In this document: one piece after another, positions 24,771 to 33,695 of the stretch
How positions within the stretch are numbered: position 1 is the stretch's first letter
Layout of the letters: each line of letters begins with the position of its first letter
Source: Bacteroides sp. CAG:927
GTDB lineage: Bacteria; Bacteroidota; Bacteroidia; Bacteroidales; Muribaculaceae
Length of the DNA stretch: 57,367 nucleotides
Direction: 5' to 3'
Assembly: GCA_000431155.1 (NCBI GenBank)
Contig: HF985661.1
Span: 118,124-175,490 of the forward strand
The notes under the pieces: generated by a model
What the model saw: only the letters and a program-made list of their open reading frames with translations
What the model was told of the DNA's origin: nothing
The model's database searches: none
Position numbers and translations under genes: made by a program

Positions 24771-26610
24771 AGACCATATCATACAGTCGCCAGACATCAA
24801 TGCTGAACGCCTTGAAACATTACGTACAATGTTTCCGGATTGGTTTACGCAAGAAGGCAAACTTGACATCAATGAAGTCAAAAAGGCTGTAACCCTAGAT
24901 AGCGTAGACGAGACTGAACGCTATGAGTTCCGTTGGTTTGGCAAATCAAAGGCCAAACGTAACGCTTTCATGCCGACTCGTGCCACTCTGCATTATGATG
25001 AGGAACGGAGTGTGAATCCAGAAACAACGGATAACATCATCATTGAAGGCGAGAATCTTGAAGTGCTAAAAATCTTGCTGAATAGTTATCGAAACAAGAT
25101 TAAAGTAATCTATATAGACCCACCATATAATACGGGTGAAGATTTCCTTTACAATGACGATTTTTCCGAAGGTCGTCAAGCCTATTGGGAGAGAACAGAA
25201 CAATCAGAAAAAGGTATTAGCCTCGATACCAATTCCGATGCAAGTGGTCGTTTCCATAGCAATTGGCTTGACATGATGTATAGCCGCCTATTGGTTGCCC
25301 GCAACCTGCTACGCCCTGATGGTGTAATATTCATGTCGATTGATGAACATGAACTTCACCATATGCGTAAAATATGCGATGAAGTATTTGGTGAAGAAAA
25401 TTTTCTTTCAATTCTTTCTCGTAGAACAAAAGCAGGAGGAGGGAGCGCATCAAAATATTTCGCAATCGAAAATGATTTCGTGATTGTATATGCCAAAGAA
25501 ATCTCATCATTACCCAACATGTTCATTCCTTTTGATGAGGCGTACTTAAAAAGATATGCTTATGAAGACGAAAAGGGGAAATACTTTTGGGATACGATGG
25601 AACGGTCCTGTACTGCGACAATACCATATCTAATAGAAGCGCCTGATGGCACCATGTTAAAAGGAAATTGGTTCAGAAGTGAAAAAAGGTTTCTTGAAGA
25701 TAAGGCAGCAGGAGAGATCAGATTCGTTCATAAAGAAAACGGTGAATGGTCTGTTCAATTCAAACAGCGTATGGCAGAAGGCAAAAAACTTCGTACGCTT
25801 TTAAATGAAAACGAGTTCAAATCAAGTCAAAATGACATGGAGTTATTGGGCATGGGAGATATTTTCCCATTTCCGAAGCCTGTGTTTTTCATAAAGCACA
25901 TCCTAAGAGCAGGATCCGCTGATGATTCAATAGTTTTGGATTTTTTTGGTGGCTCAGGAACTACAGGACAAGCAGTTGCCGAATTAAATATCGAAGACAA
26001 TGGTCATCGTCAATATATTCTTGTTCAAGTTCCACAAACAACTGATGAAAACAGCAATGCTCGACGTGCGGGCTTCAAGAAAATCAGCGATATAACTATC
26101 GCTCGTAACAAAGCCGTTGCAGAAAAGATCAAATCGGATTATGACGGTAGGATTCCAACTCCAGAAGATCAGCAACAGTTGAATCAACTTGGTTTCAGAG
26201 TGTTCACTCTTGCAAAATCCTCATTCCCCCGCACCGACTTCGCTCCTGACCCTGACAAGTCAGAAGAAGAGAATCTTGCGCTTTTCCACAAGTACGTTGC
26301 AGAAAAGGAACAGCAACTTTCTATGGGCTTCGATGATCAGGAACTCATCACGGAAATACTTATTTCCCGTGGATTTATGCTTACATACAAACTGGAATTG
26401 CAACCATCATTTACAGACAATACAGTCTATCTCGCTACTGATGGTGCAAAAGAGGCATACATCTGCGTTGATAACTCACTTAGTGATTCCACCGTTGACT
26501 ACTTTATGCAAAACACCGACACAAAGTTCATCTGCATAGAGCGCGCCCTCGACTCTACCAAAAAGTTCAACCTCAAAAATCGAATGCAAGACAAATTCTT
26601 CGCATTTTAA
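24757..26610 (+). CDS. Type III DNA methyltransferase Mod subunit
   Basis: The 617-aa beta-class adenine-N6 methyltransferase has DPPY (residues 121-124) before the AdoMet motif FFGGSGTTGQA (about 396-406), the order of beta-class enzymes. The middle region between the motifs is probably the target recognition domain, so its sequence would set specificity. Mod methylates one strand of the asymmetric site and guides Res. The gene overlaps res. The next gene, tcmP-like, starts 12 nt after its stop, which is unusual because type III loci normally end here. Confidence 0.92.
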   Translation: METYKDHIIQSPDINAERLETLRTMFPDWFTQEGKLDINEVKKAVTLDSVDETERYEFRWFGKSKAKRNAFMPTRATLHYDEERSVNPETTDNIIIEGENLEVLKILLNSYRNKIKVIYIDPPYNTGEDFLYNDDFSEGRQAYWERTEQSEKGISLDTNSDASGRFHSNWLDMMYSRLLVARNLLRPDGVIFMSIDEHELHHMRKICDEVFGEENFLSILSRRTKAGGGSASKYFAIENDFVIVYAKEISSLPNMFIPFDEAYLKRYAYEDEKGKYFWDTMERSCTATIPYLIEAPDGTMLKGNWFRSEKRFLEDKAAGEIRFVHKENGEWSVQFKQRMAEGKKLRTLLNENEFKSSQNDMELLGMGDIFPFPKPVFFIKHILRAGSADDSIVLDFFGGSGTTGQAVAELNIEDNGHRQYILVQVPQTTDENSNARRAGFKKISDITIARNKAVAEKIKSDYDGRIPTPEDQQQLNQLGFRVFTLAKSSFPRTDFAPDPDKSEEENLALFHKYVAEKEQQLSMGFDDQELITEILISRGFMLTYKLELQPSFTDNTVYLATDGAKEAYICVDNSLSDSTVDYFMQNTDTKFICIERALDSTKKFNLKNRMQDKFFAF

Positions 26611-26622
26611 AAGATTCATACC

Positions 26623-27741
26623 ATGGCACGTAACATTCACGAACAACCATTTGACGAGGAAACAATTACTAAGTTGAGAATCTTCGAAATATATACTCAG
26701 GAATGGCTTCCGACTATGATTATGGGGAAACCTGGGCAAACTATATGTATTTTTGATTTCTTCGCAGGACCAGGATACGATATAAAAGGAGTCCCTGCTT
26801 CTCCAATAAGAATTCTGCAACAAATTATCAATCAATATGGGAATATATTAGCTAAGAAAACAAGAATATGTATTTGGTTTAATGAACTAGACAAGCAGAA
26901 ATACGAACAACTCAATAAAGCTGTTAAAGAATTCATTTCGACATCATCCGAATTACAAAAAATCATCAAATACCACCAACTATCCTATAAAATAACTAAC
27001 AAAGATTTTGCAATTCTTTTCCCTGAAGTATTGGATATCATTCAAGAATATCCAACTCTTGCTATAATTGACCAAAATGGAATAAAATTTGCTTCTGAAG
27101 AATATTTCTCAGATCTTTGTTCAGCGGAATGTACAGATTTCTTGTATTATCTTTCATCTTCATATTTCGTTAGATTTGGAGAAGAAAAGGCGTTCCAAAT
27201 GAATCTTAAAATAGACATGGAAAGAGCTCGTGCTCAACCATATAAATATATCCACGAAAGTATCTTACAACAATTAAAAGAAAGAATCCCATTTAATTCA
27301 GGCGTAAAATTATATCCTTTCACTATTAAGAAGGATTCTAATATTTATGGTATAATTTTTGGTGCTAGTCATATTCGAGCTGTCGATAAATTTCTCTCGA
27401 CTGCGTGGAAACTTAATGGGATTAATGGATGCGCAAATTTTGATATTGACAATGATGTAGAACATAGCAGTCCAAATTTGTTTGGAGATGAAATGCATAT
27501 ACCAACAAAGATAGAGCGTTTTAAAAAGAAATTACGTGAACAAATATTGGCTCGGGTGATTAGAACAAATGAGGACGCTTTCTTATTCACGATGGAGGAA
27601 GGACATATTCCATCTCATGCATTGGAAGAGATTAAAGAAATGAAGAAAGAAGGATTAATCACTTACAATTCCCGCTCTCCACTGGTGAATTATTCGGCTA
27701 TCTACAAGGATCACAAAAATATTAATTTTAGCCTCAAATGA
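26623..27741 (+). CDS. Three-Cys-motif partner protein, TcmP-like
   Basis: The 372-aa protein matches the TcmP family: a Rossmann-like loop IFDFFAGPGYD (residues 43-53), WFNELDKQKYEQL, and IIDQNGIKFAS. A helical C-terminus ends in a winged-helix-like stretch. TcmP genes are found immediately beside three-Cys-motif proteins of the Gp37/Gp68 (DUF5131) type, as here. The biochemical role is not known; the AdoMet-fold-like loop suggests a methyltransferase-derived scaffold. It overlaps the next gene by ATGA (27738-27741). The gene is visibly AT-rich compared with most of the window. Confidence 0.8.
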   Translation: MARNIHEQPFDEETITKLRIFEIYTQEWLPTMIMGKPGQTICIFDFFAGPGYDIKGVPASPIRILQQIINQYGNILAKKTRICIWFNELDKQKYEQLNKAVKEFISTSSELQKIIKYHQLSYKITNKDFAILFPEVLDIIQEYPTLAIIDQNGIKFASEEYFSDLCSAECTDFLYYLSSSYFVRFGEEKAFQMNLKIDMERARAQPYKYIHESILQQLKERIPFNSGVKLYPFTIKKDSNIYGIIFGASHIRAVDKFLSTAWKLNGINGCANFDIDNDVEHSSPNLFGDEMHIPTKIERFKKKLREQILARVIRTNEDAFLFTMEEGHIPSHALEEIKEMKKEGLITYNSRSPLVNYSAIYKDHKNINFSLK

Positions 27742-28469
27742 GAACGACTAAAATAGAATGGACTGATAAAACTTGGAATCCCATTACCGGTTGTTCCAAG
27801 AAATCAACAGGATGCCTACATTGCTATGCGGAGGTTATGGCTCGACGTCTAAAAGCGATGGGGCAAGAGAAATATGCAAATGGCTTTATAGTTACACTCC
27901 ATGAACGATGTCTAAATGAACCTTTGACATGGAGAGGAAACCATAATATTTTCGTATGTTCAATGAGTGACATTTTTCATGAAAATGTCCCGTTTGAATT
28001 TATAGATAAGATGTTTGATGTAATTAAAAGTACACCCCAACATCGCTATCAGATTCTTACAAAAAGAGCAGAACGCATGGCAGAATATTTTACTACTCGT
28101 TCAATCCCTGATAATGTGTGGCTTGGCGTTACTGTCGAGGCTCAGTCTTCTCGATTTAGAATTGACTACTTGCGTAACTTACCGGCTTCGGTTAAATTCC
28201 TGTCTTGTGAGCCATTAGTGGAAGATCTTGGCGAACTTGATTTAACTGGAATTGATTGGGTTATTGTAGGTGGTGAAAGCGGACCACAAGCCCGACCCAT
28301 GAAAGAGGAATGGGCATTGAACATTATGAAACAAGTTGAGGCGCAAGGCGCACGTTTCTTCTTCAAACAATGGGGGACTTGGGGCGCTGATGGCATTAAG
28401 CGCAATAAGCATGCTAACGGTAAACTACTTAAAGGTGAGATAATCCAAGAAATGCCGCATATTGACTAA
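27738..28469 (+). CDS. Phage Gp37/Gp68-family (DUF5131) three-Cys-motif protein
   Basis: The 243-aa protein starts TKIEWTDKTWNPITGC and carries Cys19, Cys26 and Cys29 (C-x6-C-x2-C). This motif resembles a radical-SAM iron-sulfur site but with a longer first spacing. Other family blocks are VCSMSDIFHE, RYQILTKRAERM, WLGVTVE, FLSCEPL and WVIVGGESG. Family members are encoded in phages and next to tcmP; a nucleic-acid or tRNA-modifying radical enzyme has been suggested from sequence only. It overlaps both tcmP (4 nt) and the TIR gene (8 nt), so it is translated as part of one unit. Confidence 0.85.
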   Translation: MRTTKIEWTDKTWNPITGCSKKSTGCLHCYAEVMARRLKAMGQEKYANGFIVTLHERCLNEPLTWRGNHNIFVCSMSDIFHENVPFEFIDKMFDVIKSTPQHRYQILTKRAERMAEYFTTRSIPDNVWLGVTVEAQSSRFRIDYLRNLPASVKFLSCEPLVEDLGELDLTGIDWVIVGGESGPQARPMKEEWALNIMKQVEAQGARFFFKQWGTWGADGIKRNKHANGKLLKGEIIQEMPHID

Positions 28470-29316
28470 ACAAGTAATGTTGAGCCTTATGATACAAGAG
28501 AACAGTATCTCACTTCGAGCAGCCTTGACAACGGTCCAGTCTACAATTGAACACATCAGAAGCAGTATCAATTCTGGGAGATGCAATAATTGTGGCATCT
28601 GCAATTATTTAGCAAAATTAAATAAGGACATAGTTGATCTGTTGCATTTTACAAAGTCAGATTTTCCAATAGAATCTGATAATCTTATGACATATCTTCC
28701 TGGATTATCTGGTGTAACCAGAATAAATGCATATGATTTCGGTGGAATAATCGCCATTATAAATATAATTAGCGCAAAAATCAACGCTGAAGAAAATAAG
28801 ACAAGTAATGCTTCAATAGCTTCTAATGATAGCCCTGTAAAAATATTTATCAGTCATTCGTCTAAGGACAAATCAGTTGTTGAATCGTTTATAAACTTGA
28901 TTCTTCGATTAGGTTGTGGATTACAACCAACTGATGTCCTTTGTTCATCCATCGAGGCGACTGGAATAAAAACAGGGAAAGATATTCGCGATTATTTACA
29001 AAAGCAATTGTTATTTTGCGATTATGTTTTCTTTATGATTTCAGATAATTATCTCAATAGTTCCATTTGCCTAAATGAAATGGGTGGTGCATGGGTATTG
29101 GATAAGGAAGTAAAACCTTTTTTATTTCCTGAAAGTGACTTTGCGGATATGGGCTGGCTTTATGAGATTAGCAAAGGTGCAAAACTCGATAATGATGAAG
29201 CATTAGATGAGCTTAGAGATGAATTACTTGACAAGTATAAACTAATTGACCGTCCAAAGACCAGTGATTGGACAGCTCAAAAAAAGAGTTTTTTCAAATC
29301 GCTTAATAGTTTATAG
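28462..29316 (+). CDS. TIR-domain protein with N-terminal Cys-rich region
   Basis: The 284-aa protein has a helical N-terminal part with a cysteine cluster CNNCGIC (Cys41, Cys44, Cys47). A TIR domain begins at about residue 126 (VKIFISHSSKDKSVV) and includes DYVFFMISDNYLNSS and the likely catalytic Glu206 in CLNEMGGAW. Bacterial TIR domains with this Glu usually cleave NAD+ or make signalling nucleotides during abortive infection. The gene begins 8 nt inside the preceding DUF5131 gene, which ties it to that pair. Whether the N-terminal cysteines bind a metal is unknown. Confidence 0.8.
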   Translation: MTKQVMLSLMIQENSISLRAALTTVQSTIEHIRSSINSGRCNNCGICNYLAKLNKDIVDLLHFTKSDFPIESDNLMTYLPGLSGVTRINAYDFGGIIAIINIISAKINAEENKTSNASIASNDSPVKIFISHSSKDKSVVESFINLILRLGCGLQPTDVLCSSIEATGIKTGKDIRDYLQKQLLFCDYVFFMISDNYLNSSICLNEMGGAWVLDKEVKPFLFPESDFADMGWLYEISKGAKLDNDEALDELRDELLDKYKLIDRPKTSDWTAQKKSFFKSLNSL

Positions 29317-29363
29317 GTAATCTGATTACCAATTGTTTCAGTTACTACATAATAGACGCAGTA

Positions 29364-31031
29364 ATGGCAATCGAATACATCAACATATTCACTAACTTGA
29401 TTCAGCATAAGGAATCGGAAGTGGTCGAGTTTAAGAAAGCGGAGAACAACTTCGACTTTGATGACTTGGGCAAGTATTTCTCGGCGTTGAGCAATGAGGC
29501 GAATCTTCGCGGACTCGATTTCGCGTGGCTGATTTTTGGTTATGATGAGAAAAAGCATGAGATTGTCGGCACGTCATATAAAAACGGTGAAGGGGCTCTC
29601 AACAATCTCAAGCACGATTTCTCTCAGCATACTACCGACGGGCAGACTTTCCGTGAGATTATCCCGATTGAGGTAGATGGAAAGCGAATTCTGATGTTCA
29701 AGATTCCGGCGTCGCCACGTAATATCGTGATGAAGTGGAAAGGAATCGCATACGGTCGTGACGGAGAAAGCCTCAAACCGCTTAATCAGTCCAAGCAGGA
29801 TGAAATTCGTCGGCAGACTCCGGCTCCTGACTGGTCTGCGGAAATTGTGCTCGATGCAACGATTGATGATCTTGATGAGGTGGCTATCGCTAAGGCTCGA
29901 AAGATGTTCAAGAAGGTGCATAGCCGTATTCCGGCTGAGGAGGTCAACCGTTGGTCGACGGAAGAATTCCTGAGCAAGTGCGAGTTGATGGTCAATGGTA
30001 AACTTACCCGCGCAGCCATAATATTGCTTGGCAAGATGTTCTCGGACAGCAAGCTGCGTCCGGCAGTCGCGGAAGTAACATGGACTCTCCGTGACGATAA
30101 ACAGGACGTGGTGGATTATGAACATTTCTCTGTGCCGTTTATCCTGACGGTGGATGAAATTCTTGCCAAGATACATAATCTGACCTTGCGTGAGATGCCG
30201 GGTGGGACGTTGTTTCCCGACACGATGAAACAGTATGATGACTACACTATCCGTGAGGCACTGCATAATTGCATAGCCCATCAGGACTACACTCTGCGTC
30301 AGCGCATAAACTTCGTTGAGAATCCGGGATTTCTTTATTATGCCAACGGAGGTTCCTTCATTCCCGGCACATTGGAAAATGCACTTGCCACCAATGGCCC
30401 GCAGCGATTCTTCCGCAACGCCTGTCTATGCAAGGCTATGGTGCATTTCAACATGATTGACACGGTAAGCCGGGGAATCAAAAAGATGTTTACCGAACAG
30501 ATGGAGCGTAGATTCCCGATGCCGGACTATGAGATTGACAATGCGAAGAAAGAGGTTGCGGTCCGCATATATGGTAATGCCATAAATGAGCGGTACACCA
30601 AACTGCTCAAAGACAATGACACTCTGACTCTGCACGACTGCATTTCTCTTGATGCCATTCAGAAAGGGCATCGGATTGACGATGAGATAGCACAAGATCT
30701 CCTTAAGCGCGGTCTGATTGAGGGAGAGGCTCCGAACTACACCATATCCCTTGGTGTGGCCAAAGCCTCCAGACAGCTTCCGCAATATACGAAAGTGAGA
30801 GGTCTTGAACGCGATAAAATCAAGCATATGATTTTGCAATACATTCAGAATGCAGGTGCTGACGGGGCAAAACGGGATGCAATTCTTGAATATCTTCAGG
30901 GCACCCTTCCCGGTCGTAATACAAGAGAGCAGAATTCTGATTTGATTCGTAATATACTTAGAGAGATGGGGCAAGAAAATATAATTGTATCTAAAAACAG
31001 ATTATGGTATCTATCAAAATCGACGGATTAA
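29364..31031 (+). CDS. AlbA/Schlafen-domain ATP-binding protein
   Basis: The 555-aa protein has an N-terminal AlbA_2 (Schlafen-type) domain (about residues 15-130, ESEVVEFKKAENNFD and GIAYGRDGESL), followed by the COG2865-type region with EALHNCIAHQDYTLR and a winged-helix C-terminus (ILEYLQGTLPGRNTRE). Proteins of this class bind nucleic acid and are frequent in defence islands. It is 47 nt downstream of the TIR gene in the same direction, so it may end the operon. Its base composition is closer to the chromosome than that of the tcmP-TIR part, suggesting a separate origin. Confidence 0.75.
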   Translation: MAIEYINIFTNLIQHKESEVVEFKKAENNFDFDDLGKYFSALSNEANLRGLDFAWLIFGYDEKKHEIVGTSYKNGEGALNNLKHDFSQHTTDGQTFREIIPIEVDGKRILMFKIPASPRNIVMKWKGIAYGRDGESLKPLNQSKQDEIRRQTPAPDWSAEIVLDATIDDLDEVAIAKARKMFKKVHSRIPAEEVNRWSTEEFLSKCELMVNGKLTRAAIILLGKMFSDSKLRPAVAEVTWTLRDDKQDVVDYEHFSVPFILTVDEILAKIHNLTLREMPGGTLFPDTMKQYDDYTIREALHNCIAHQDYTLRQRINFVENPGFLYYANGGSFIPGTLENALATNGPQRFFRNACLCKAMVHFNMIDTVSRGIKKMFTEQMERRFPMPDYEIDNAKKEVAVRIYGNAINERYTKLLKDNDTLTLHDCISLDAIQKGHRIDDEIAQDLLKRGLIEGEAPNYTISLGVAKASRQLPQYTKVRGLERDKIKHMILQYIQNAGADGAKRDAILEYLQGTLPGRNTREQNSDLIRNILREMGQENIIVSKNRLWYLSKSTD

Positions 31032-31151
31032 ACGTGTAACGACAGCCATCATGGTGTAATATAGGTGTAGTTCACAAATTTATCGTGTAGTAGTATGTGT
31101 AGTAGCTGTTTTTGGGGACTATTACACGTCCCTTCATCAAATTTTTATCGA

Positions 31152-31240
31152 ATCCGACAGAAATTTCGGTCGGATGTGCGTTGATCAGCCGTAATCCGAC
31201 CGTTTTAATTCTAAGGTATCCGTGTAACAATCGGTCGGAT
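31152..31240. repeat. Four inverted ATCCGAC half-sites
   Basis: Positions 31152-31175 form a near-perfect 24-bp palindrome (ATCCGAC ... GAAATTTC ... GTCGGAT). A second pair, ATCCGACCG (31194-31202) and CGGTCGGAT (31232-31240), has 29 bp between arms. Such paired half-sites suggest binding of a dimeric protein; the element's controller or integrase is a guess. Confidence 0.55.
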
Positions 31241-31344
31241 GGTAAGTCAGACGGACAATCATATGAATGGCAAATCTGCAAGACATTCAAACGGCAATAC
31301 TTCCTGTCATTCATCCATAAGGCTTGACATCCTTCTGCTCATAA

Positions 31345-31472
31345 GTTCATTCAGTCATCTGTTCATACGTGTGTACATCCATACGTTCAGATGTTCATAC
31401 GTCAGTACGTTCATACATCAATACGTTCATACATCAATACATTAGTACGTCAGTACGTTCATACGTCAATAC
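31345..31472. repeat. 16-bp tandem repeat, eight units in register
   Basis: Eight consecutive 16-bp units start at 31345, 31361, 31377, 31393, 31409, 31425, 31441 and 31457. The consensus is GTTCATACGTCAATAC, and units five and six are identical. The unit length is not a multiple of three, and there are no spacers, so this is neither a coding repeat nor a CRISPR. It could be a plain minisatellite or a set of protein-binding iterons. Confidence 0.8.
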
Positions 31473-31978
31473 GTACTAACAGCATCTTTGCAATCAAGAT
31501 CTCAACAAGGAACTACTTGTAACAATGTATATTAACCAAATTACAATCTCGAAAGCATAATGTATCGCGTATTGTTATATCAACTATCTTGAACCGAACC
31601 TTATTCTTCCTCATTGCAAGAAGTTCGATTTTACCACTATTGATGTGGTAAATAATTGAAACAGTCGGCTAACCCGATTACAGGCTGTCTTTGCTGTATG
31701 GAGTCTATTGTAATTTGGTGCTATCAAGCCTTCTGATTCTGTCAGTCGCAACGGAATCCGTCGGGATTCTGCAAGTTATGTTTTGAGCTGCATGAAATTG
31801 ATTTTGCAGCTCAAAACCCTTGCAGTATATTGGTTGGTCTTACTCCAAAGTCGTAATCCCCGTTGCCGATTTCACACTCCGATTTTTCATTTTTTGTTTT
31901 CATTGTGATTGGCGGCGAAAAGAAAAAAGCTGACAAATCATTGCTGACTTATCGGCTTCGGGCAAGATGGTTGTTTCC

Positions 31979-33226
31979 TTACATCGGCGCATAGTTAATT
32001 TCACCGAGGGAGTTGATTGCATCCTGTTTCAGGCTGTCAACAACATGGAGGTATCGCTCAGTCATCTTTATGGAGGTGTGTCCGAGGAGACTTGACACCG
32101 TTTTTATATTCGCTCCTTTGGTAAGGACGTTCACCGCAAAGCTGTGCCGGGCGCAATGCCATGTGATTTTCTTCCTGATGCCTGCCGCCTTTACCCATTT
32201 ACGAAGATACAGGTTACAGATGTTGTAATGCGGGAGTTTGAATATACGTTCATCAAAGTTGTCGTTATCCGGCTCGCCGATCAGACGGATAAGGGTGTCG
32301 TTCAACGGAACGATTACCCAGCTTCGGCTGCTGTGGTCTTTTGTCTTCTGCTGCTGGAACCGCAATGTCTGGGTTGAGTAATCCACATTGCGGTAGGTCA
32401 GCTGGCTTGTGTCGCACCAACGCACCCCGGTGTATAAACCGAAGATGAACGCACGGTGAATCTCCGGTTTCTCTCCCTCAAAATGTGTCGCCACAAGCTG
32501 CTGTATTTCCTCCGGCAGAAGAATCTCCTTTTGAAGCGTCATGTTGTCGTTCTTCAACACAAATCCCCGACATGGATTTTTCTTGATGAGGTCTTTGTCA
32601 ACGGCAGCCGTAACCATACGCTTGAACATTCGGAAATAGATTTTCGGACCGTCGCCTGTTCCGTTTTCTTTCAGATACTCCACATAAGCCGCCACCATGT
32701 CAACCGTCAGTTGTGTCATCTTGAGATTATTCTTGTAGAGAGAATATCTCGGCGTGTCGGCAAGAAAGGTCATAAACTTTTGCAAACCGTGCCCGAGCGT
32801 TATGCGGGTGTATTTAGTGAGTGACGGGGATTTGATGAACTCCTTGCAGAACTCAAGAAAGTCCTCATCCATATCCTTGCGGAGTCGATAGCCCTCCCTG
32901 TCCTCAAGGAAAGATTGCTCACGTTCAAAACGTATCTTTTCAGCAAGGGCAAGAGTATTCTTGTTCTGCAAACGCTCCTGCTGGTTGCGGGGATGAAGCC
33001 AGATATACAGGTTGAGGTTTTCTTTCTTGCGGGAGTGTTTGATTTGATATTTCGGTTTACCCGCCATCGCTCCCTCGGTGTAAAACACCTGATTGCCGTC
33101 CTCGTCAAGCACGGGCGATTCAGTCCGTCCGAGATAATATTCAAGGAAAAGGCTGGCGCGACCATCGCTCAACTCCGATTGCCGTAGCTTGGGATTCTGC
33201 TTCTTGCGATTTTCTATTTTTGCCAT
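31979..33226 (-). CDS. Tyrosine recombinase (integrase) of the defence element
   Basis: This is an Arm-type integrase of 415 aa from ATG 33226 (MAKIENRKKQNPKLRQSELS). Catalytic residues, numbered from the long frame at 33298: Arg293 (GVRWCDTS), Lys318 (QQQKTKDH), His381 and Arg384 (HCARHSF), His407 (LLGHTS) and Tyr416 (ERYLHVV). The frame is open to 33298, but the -7 box at 33244-33251 lies inside that extension, so 33226 is preferred. The 5' end faces the right direct repeat (33458-33472), as expected for an element-borne integrase. Confidence 0.9.
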   Translation of the reverse strand: MAKIENRKKQNPKLRQSELSDGRASLFLEYYLGRTESPVLDEDGNQVFYTEGAMAGKPKYQIKHSRKKENLNLYIWLHPRNQQERLQNKNTLALAEKIRFEREQSFLEDREGYRLRKDMDEDFLEFCKEFIKSPSLTKYTRITLGHGLQKFMTFLADTPRYSLYKNNLKMTQLTVDMVAAYVEYLKENGTGDGPKIYFRMFKRMVTAAVDKDLIKKNPCRGFVLKNDNMTLQKEILLPEEIQQLVATHFEGEKPEIHRAFIFGLYTGVRWCDTSQLTYRNVDYSTQTLRFQQQKTKDHSSRSWVIVPLNDTLIRLIGEPDNDNFDERIFKLPHYNICNLYLRKWVKAAGIRKKITWHCARHSFAVNVLTKGANIKTVSSLLGHTSIKMTERYLHVVDSLKQDAINSLGEINYAPM

Positions 33227-33243
33227 ACAATTATAATTTTGCG

Positions 33244-33251
33244 CAAAGATA
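33244..33251 (-). promoter_or_regulatory. -7 box TATCTTTG for the second integrase
   Basis: Minus-strand TATCTTTG lies 17 nt upstream of ATG 33226 and excludes the earlier start codon at 33298. Confidence 0.55.
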
Positions 33252-33491
33252 ATCCGAGGCATATTAATCTGAAAATCGCTGTTTACAGACCTTAACATTT
33301 ACCCTCTGACTACAGTCCATAATTGAGGGTACAAAAGGTGTACTTTTTGAGAAAATCGGGTCAAAAGCAGGAAAATCGTCGCAACTCCAATAATGCTTAT
33401 TGCACTGAAAATAAGCATTGTTAGCTAATTAGGCTTGTCTATGATTTTCTATCAAAGAAATCTGGTAAATTTTTGAATACAAGAGCAAATG

Positions 33492-33532
33492 CGTGAAAGT
33501 TATGCTATGCTCAAGCATAGCGTGCTGTCACG
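33492..33532. repeat. Nested hairpin beside the right element end
   Basis: GCTATGCT-CA-AGCATAGC (33504-33521) is a perfect 8-bp hairpin. CGTGA (33492-33496) and TCACG (33528-33532) form an outer pair. It lies 20 bp outside the candidate right attachment repeat and may be an attachment-site structure or a terminator-like hairpin without a T-run. Confidence 0.5.
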
Positions 33533-33668
33533 TTTTCTTGTATAGGCAGTACCAGAGCCTTCGTTAAAAAGCATGTTCAGCACGCCTTTTTTGTTAATAT
33601 CTTACGATTTATTGAATAAAACAAACCGAATTTTGTTCAATACAACAATTTAATTGAATATAAATCGC

Positions 33669-33676
33669 TATATTTG
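33669..33676 (+). promoter_or_regulatory. -7 box TATATTTG for the DUF4143 ATPase
   Basis: TATATTTG lies 19 nt upstream of ATG 33696 and inside the longer frame that begins at 33654, so it decides the start. Confidence 0.55.
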
Positions 33677-33695
33677 CAGTCTAAAACGGACTGTA

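Larger units (their letters stand above)
31032..31978. other. Gap of about 950 bp holding half-site repeats and a 16-bp minisatellite
   Basis: No gene is supported. The gap contains four ATCCGAC-type half-sites (31152-31240) and a tandem 16-bp repeat (31345-31472). The remainder, 31473-31978, shows no recognisable structure or gene. Confidence 0.55.
21465..33472. mobile_element. Candidate 12-kb integrative defence element
   Basis: The 15-bp sequence AAATCTGGTAAATTT occurs in direct orientation at 21465-21479 and 33458-33472. Between the copies lie the seven-gene restriction/TcmP/TIR operon and, at the right end, a tyrosine recombinase whose 5' end faces the right repeat, as in many integrative elements. 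No mobilization genes are present. A 15-bp match could arise by chance in a window of this size; position beside the integrase and at the left border of the operon is what makes it notable. Confidence 0.45.

Noticed and set aside
29574..30281. 235-aa minus-strand ORF inside the AlbA-domain gene
   Set aside because: It is antisense to conserved family motifs and has no promoter or neighbours in that direction.
31345..31472. Possible CRISPR array
   Set aside because: Repeats are 16 bp and contiguous with no spacers, and no cas genes are present.
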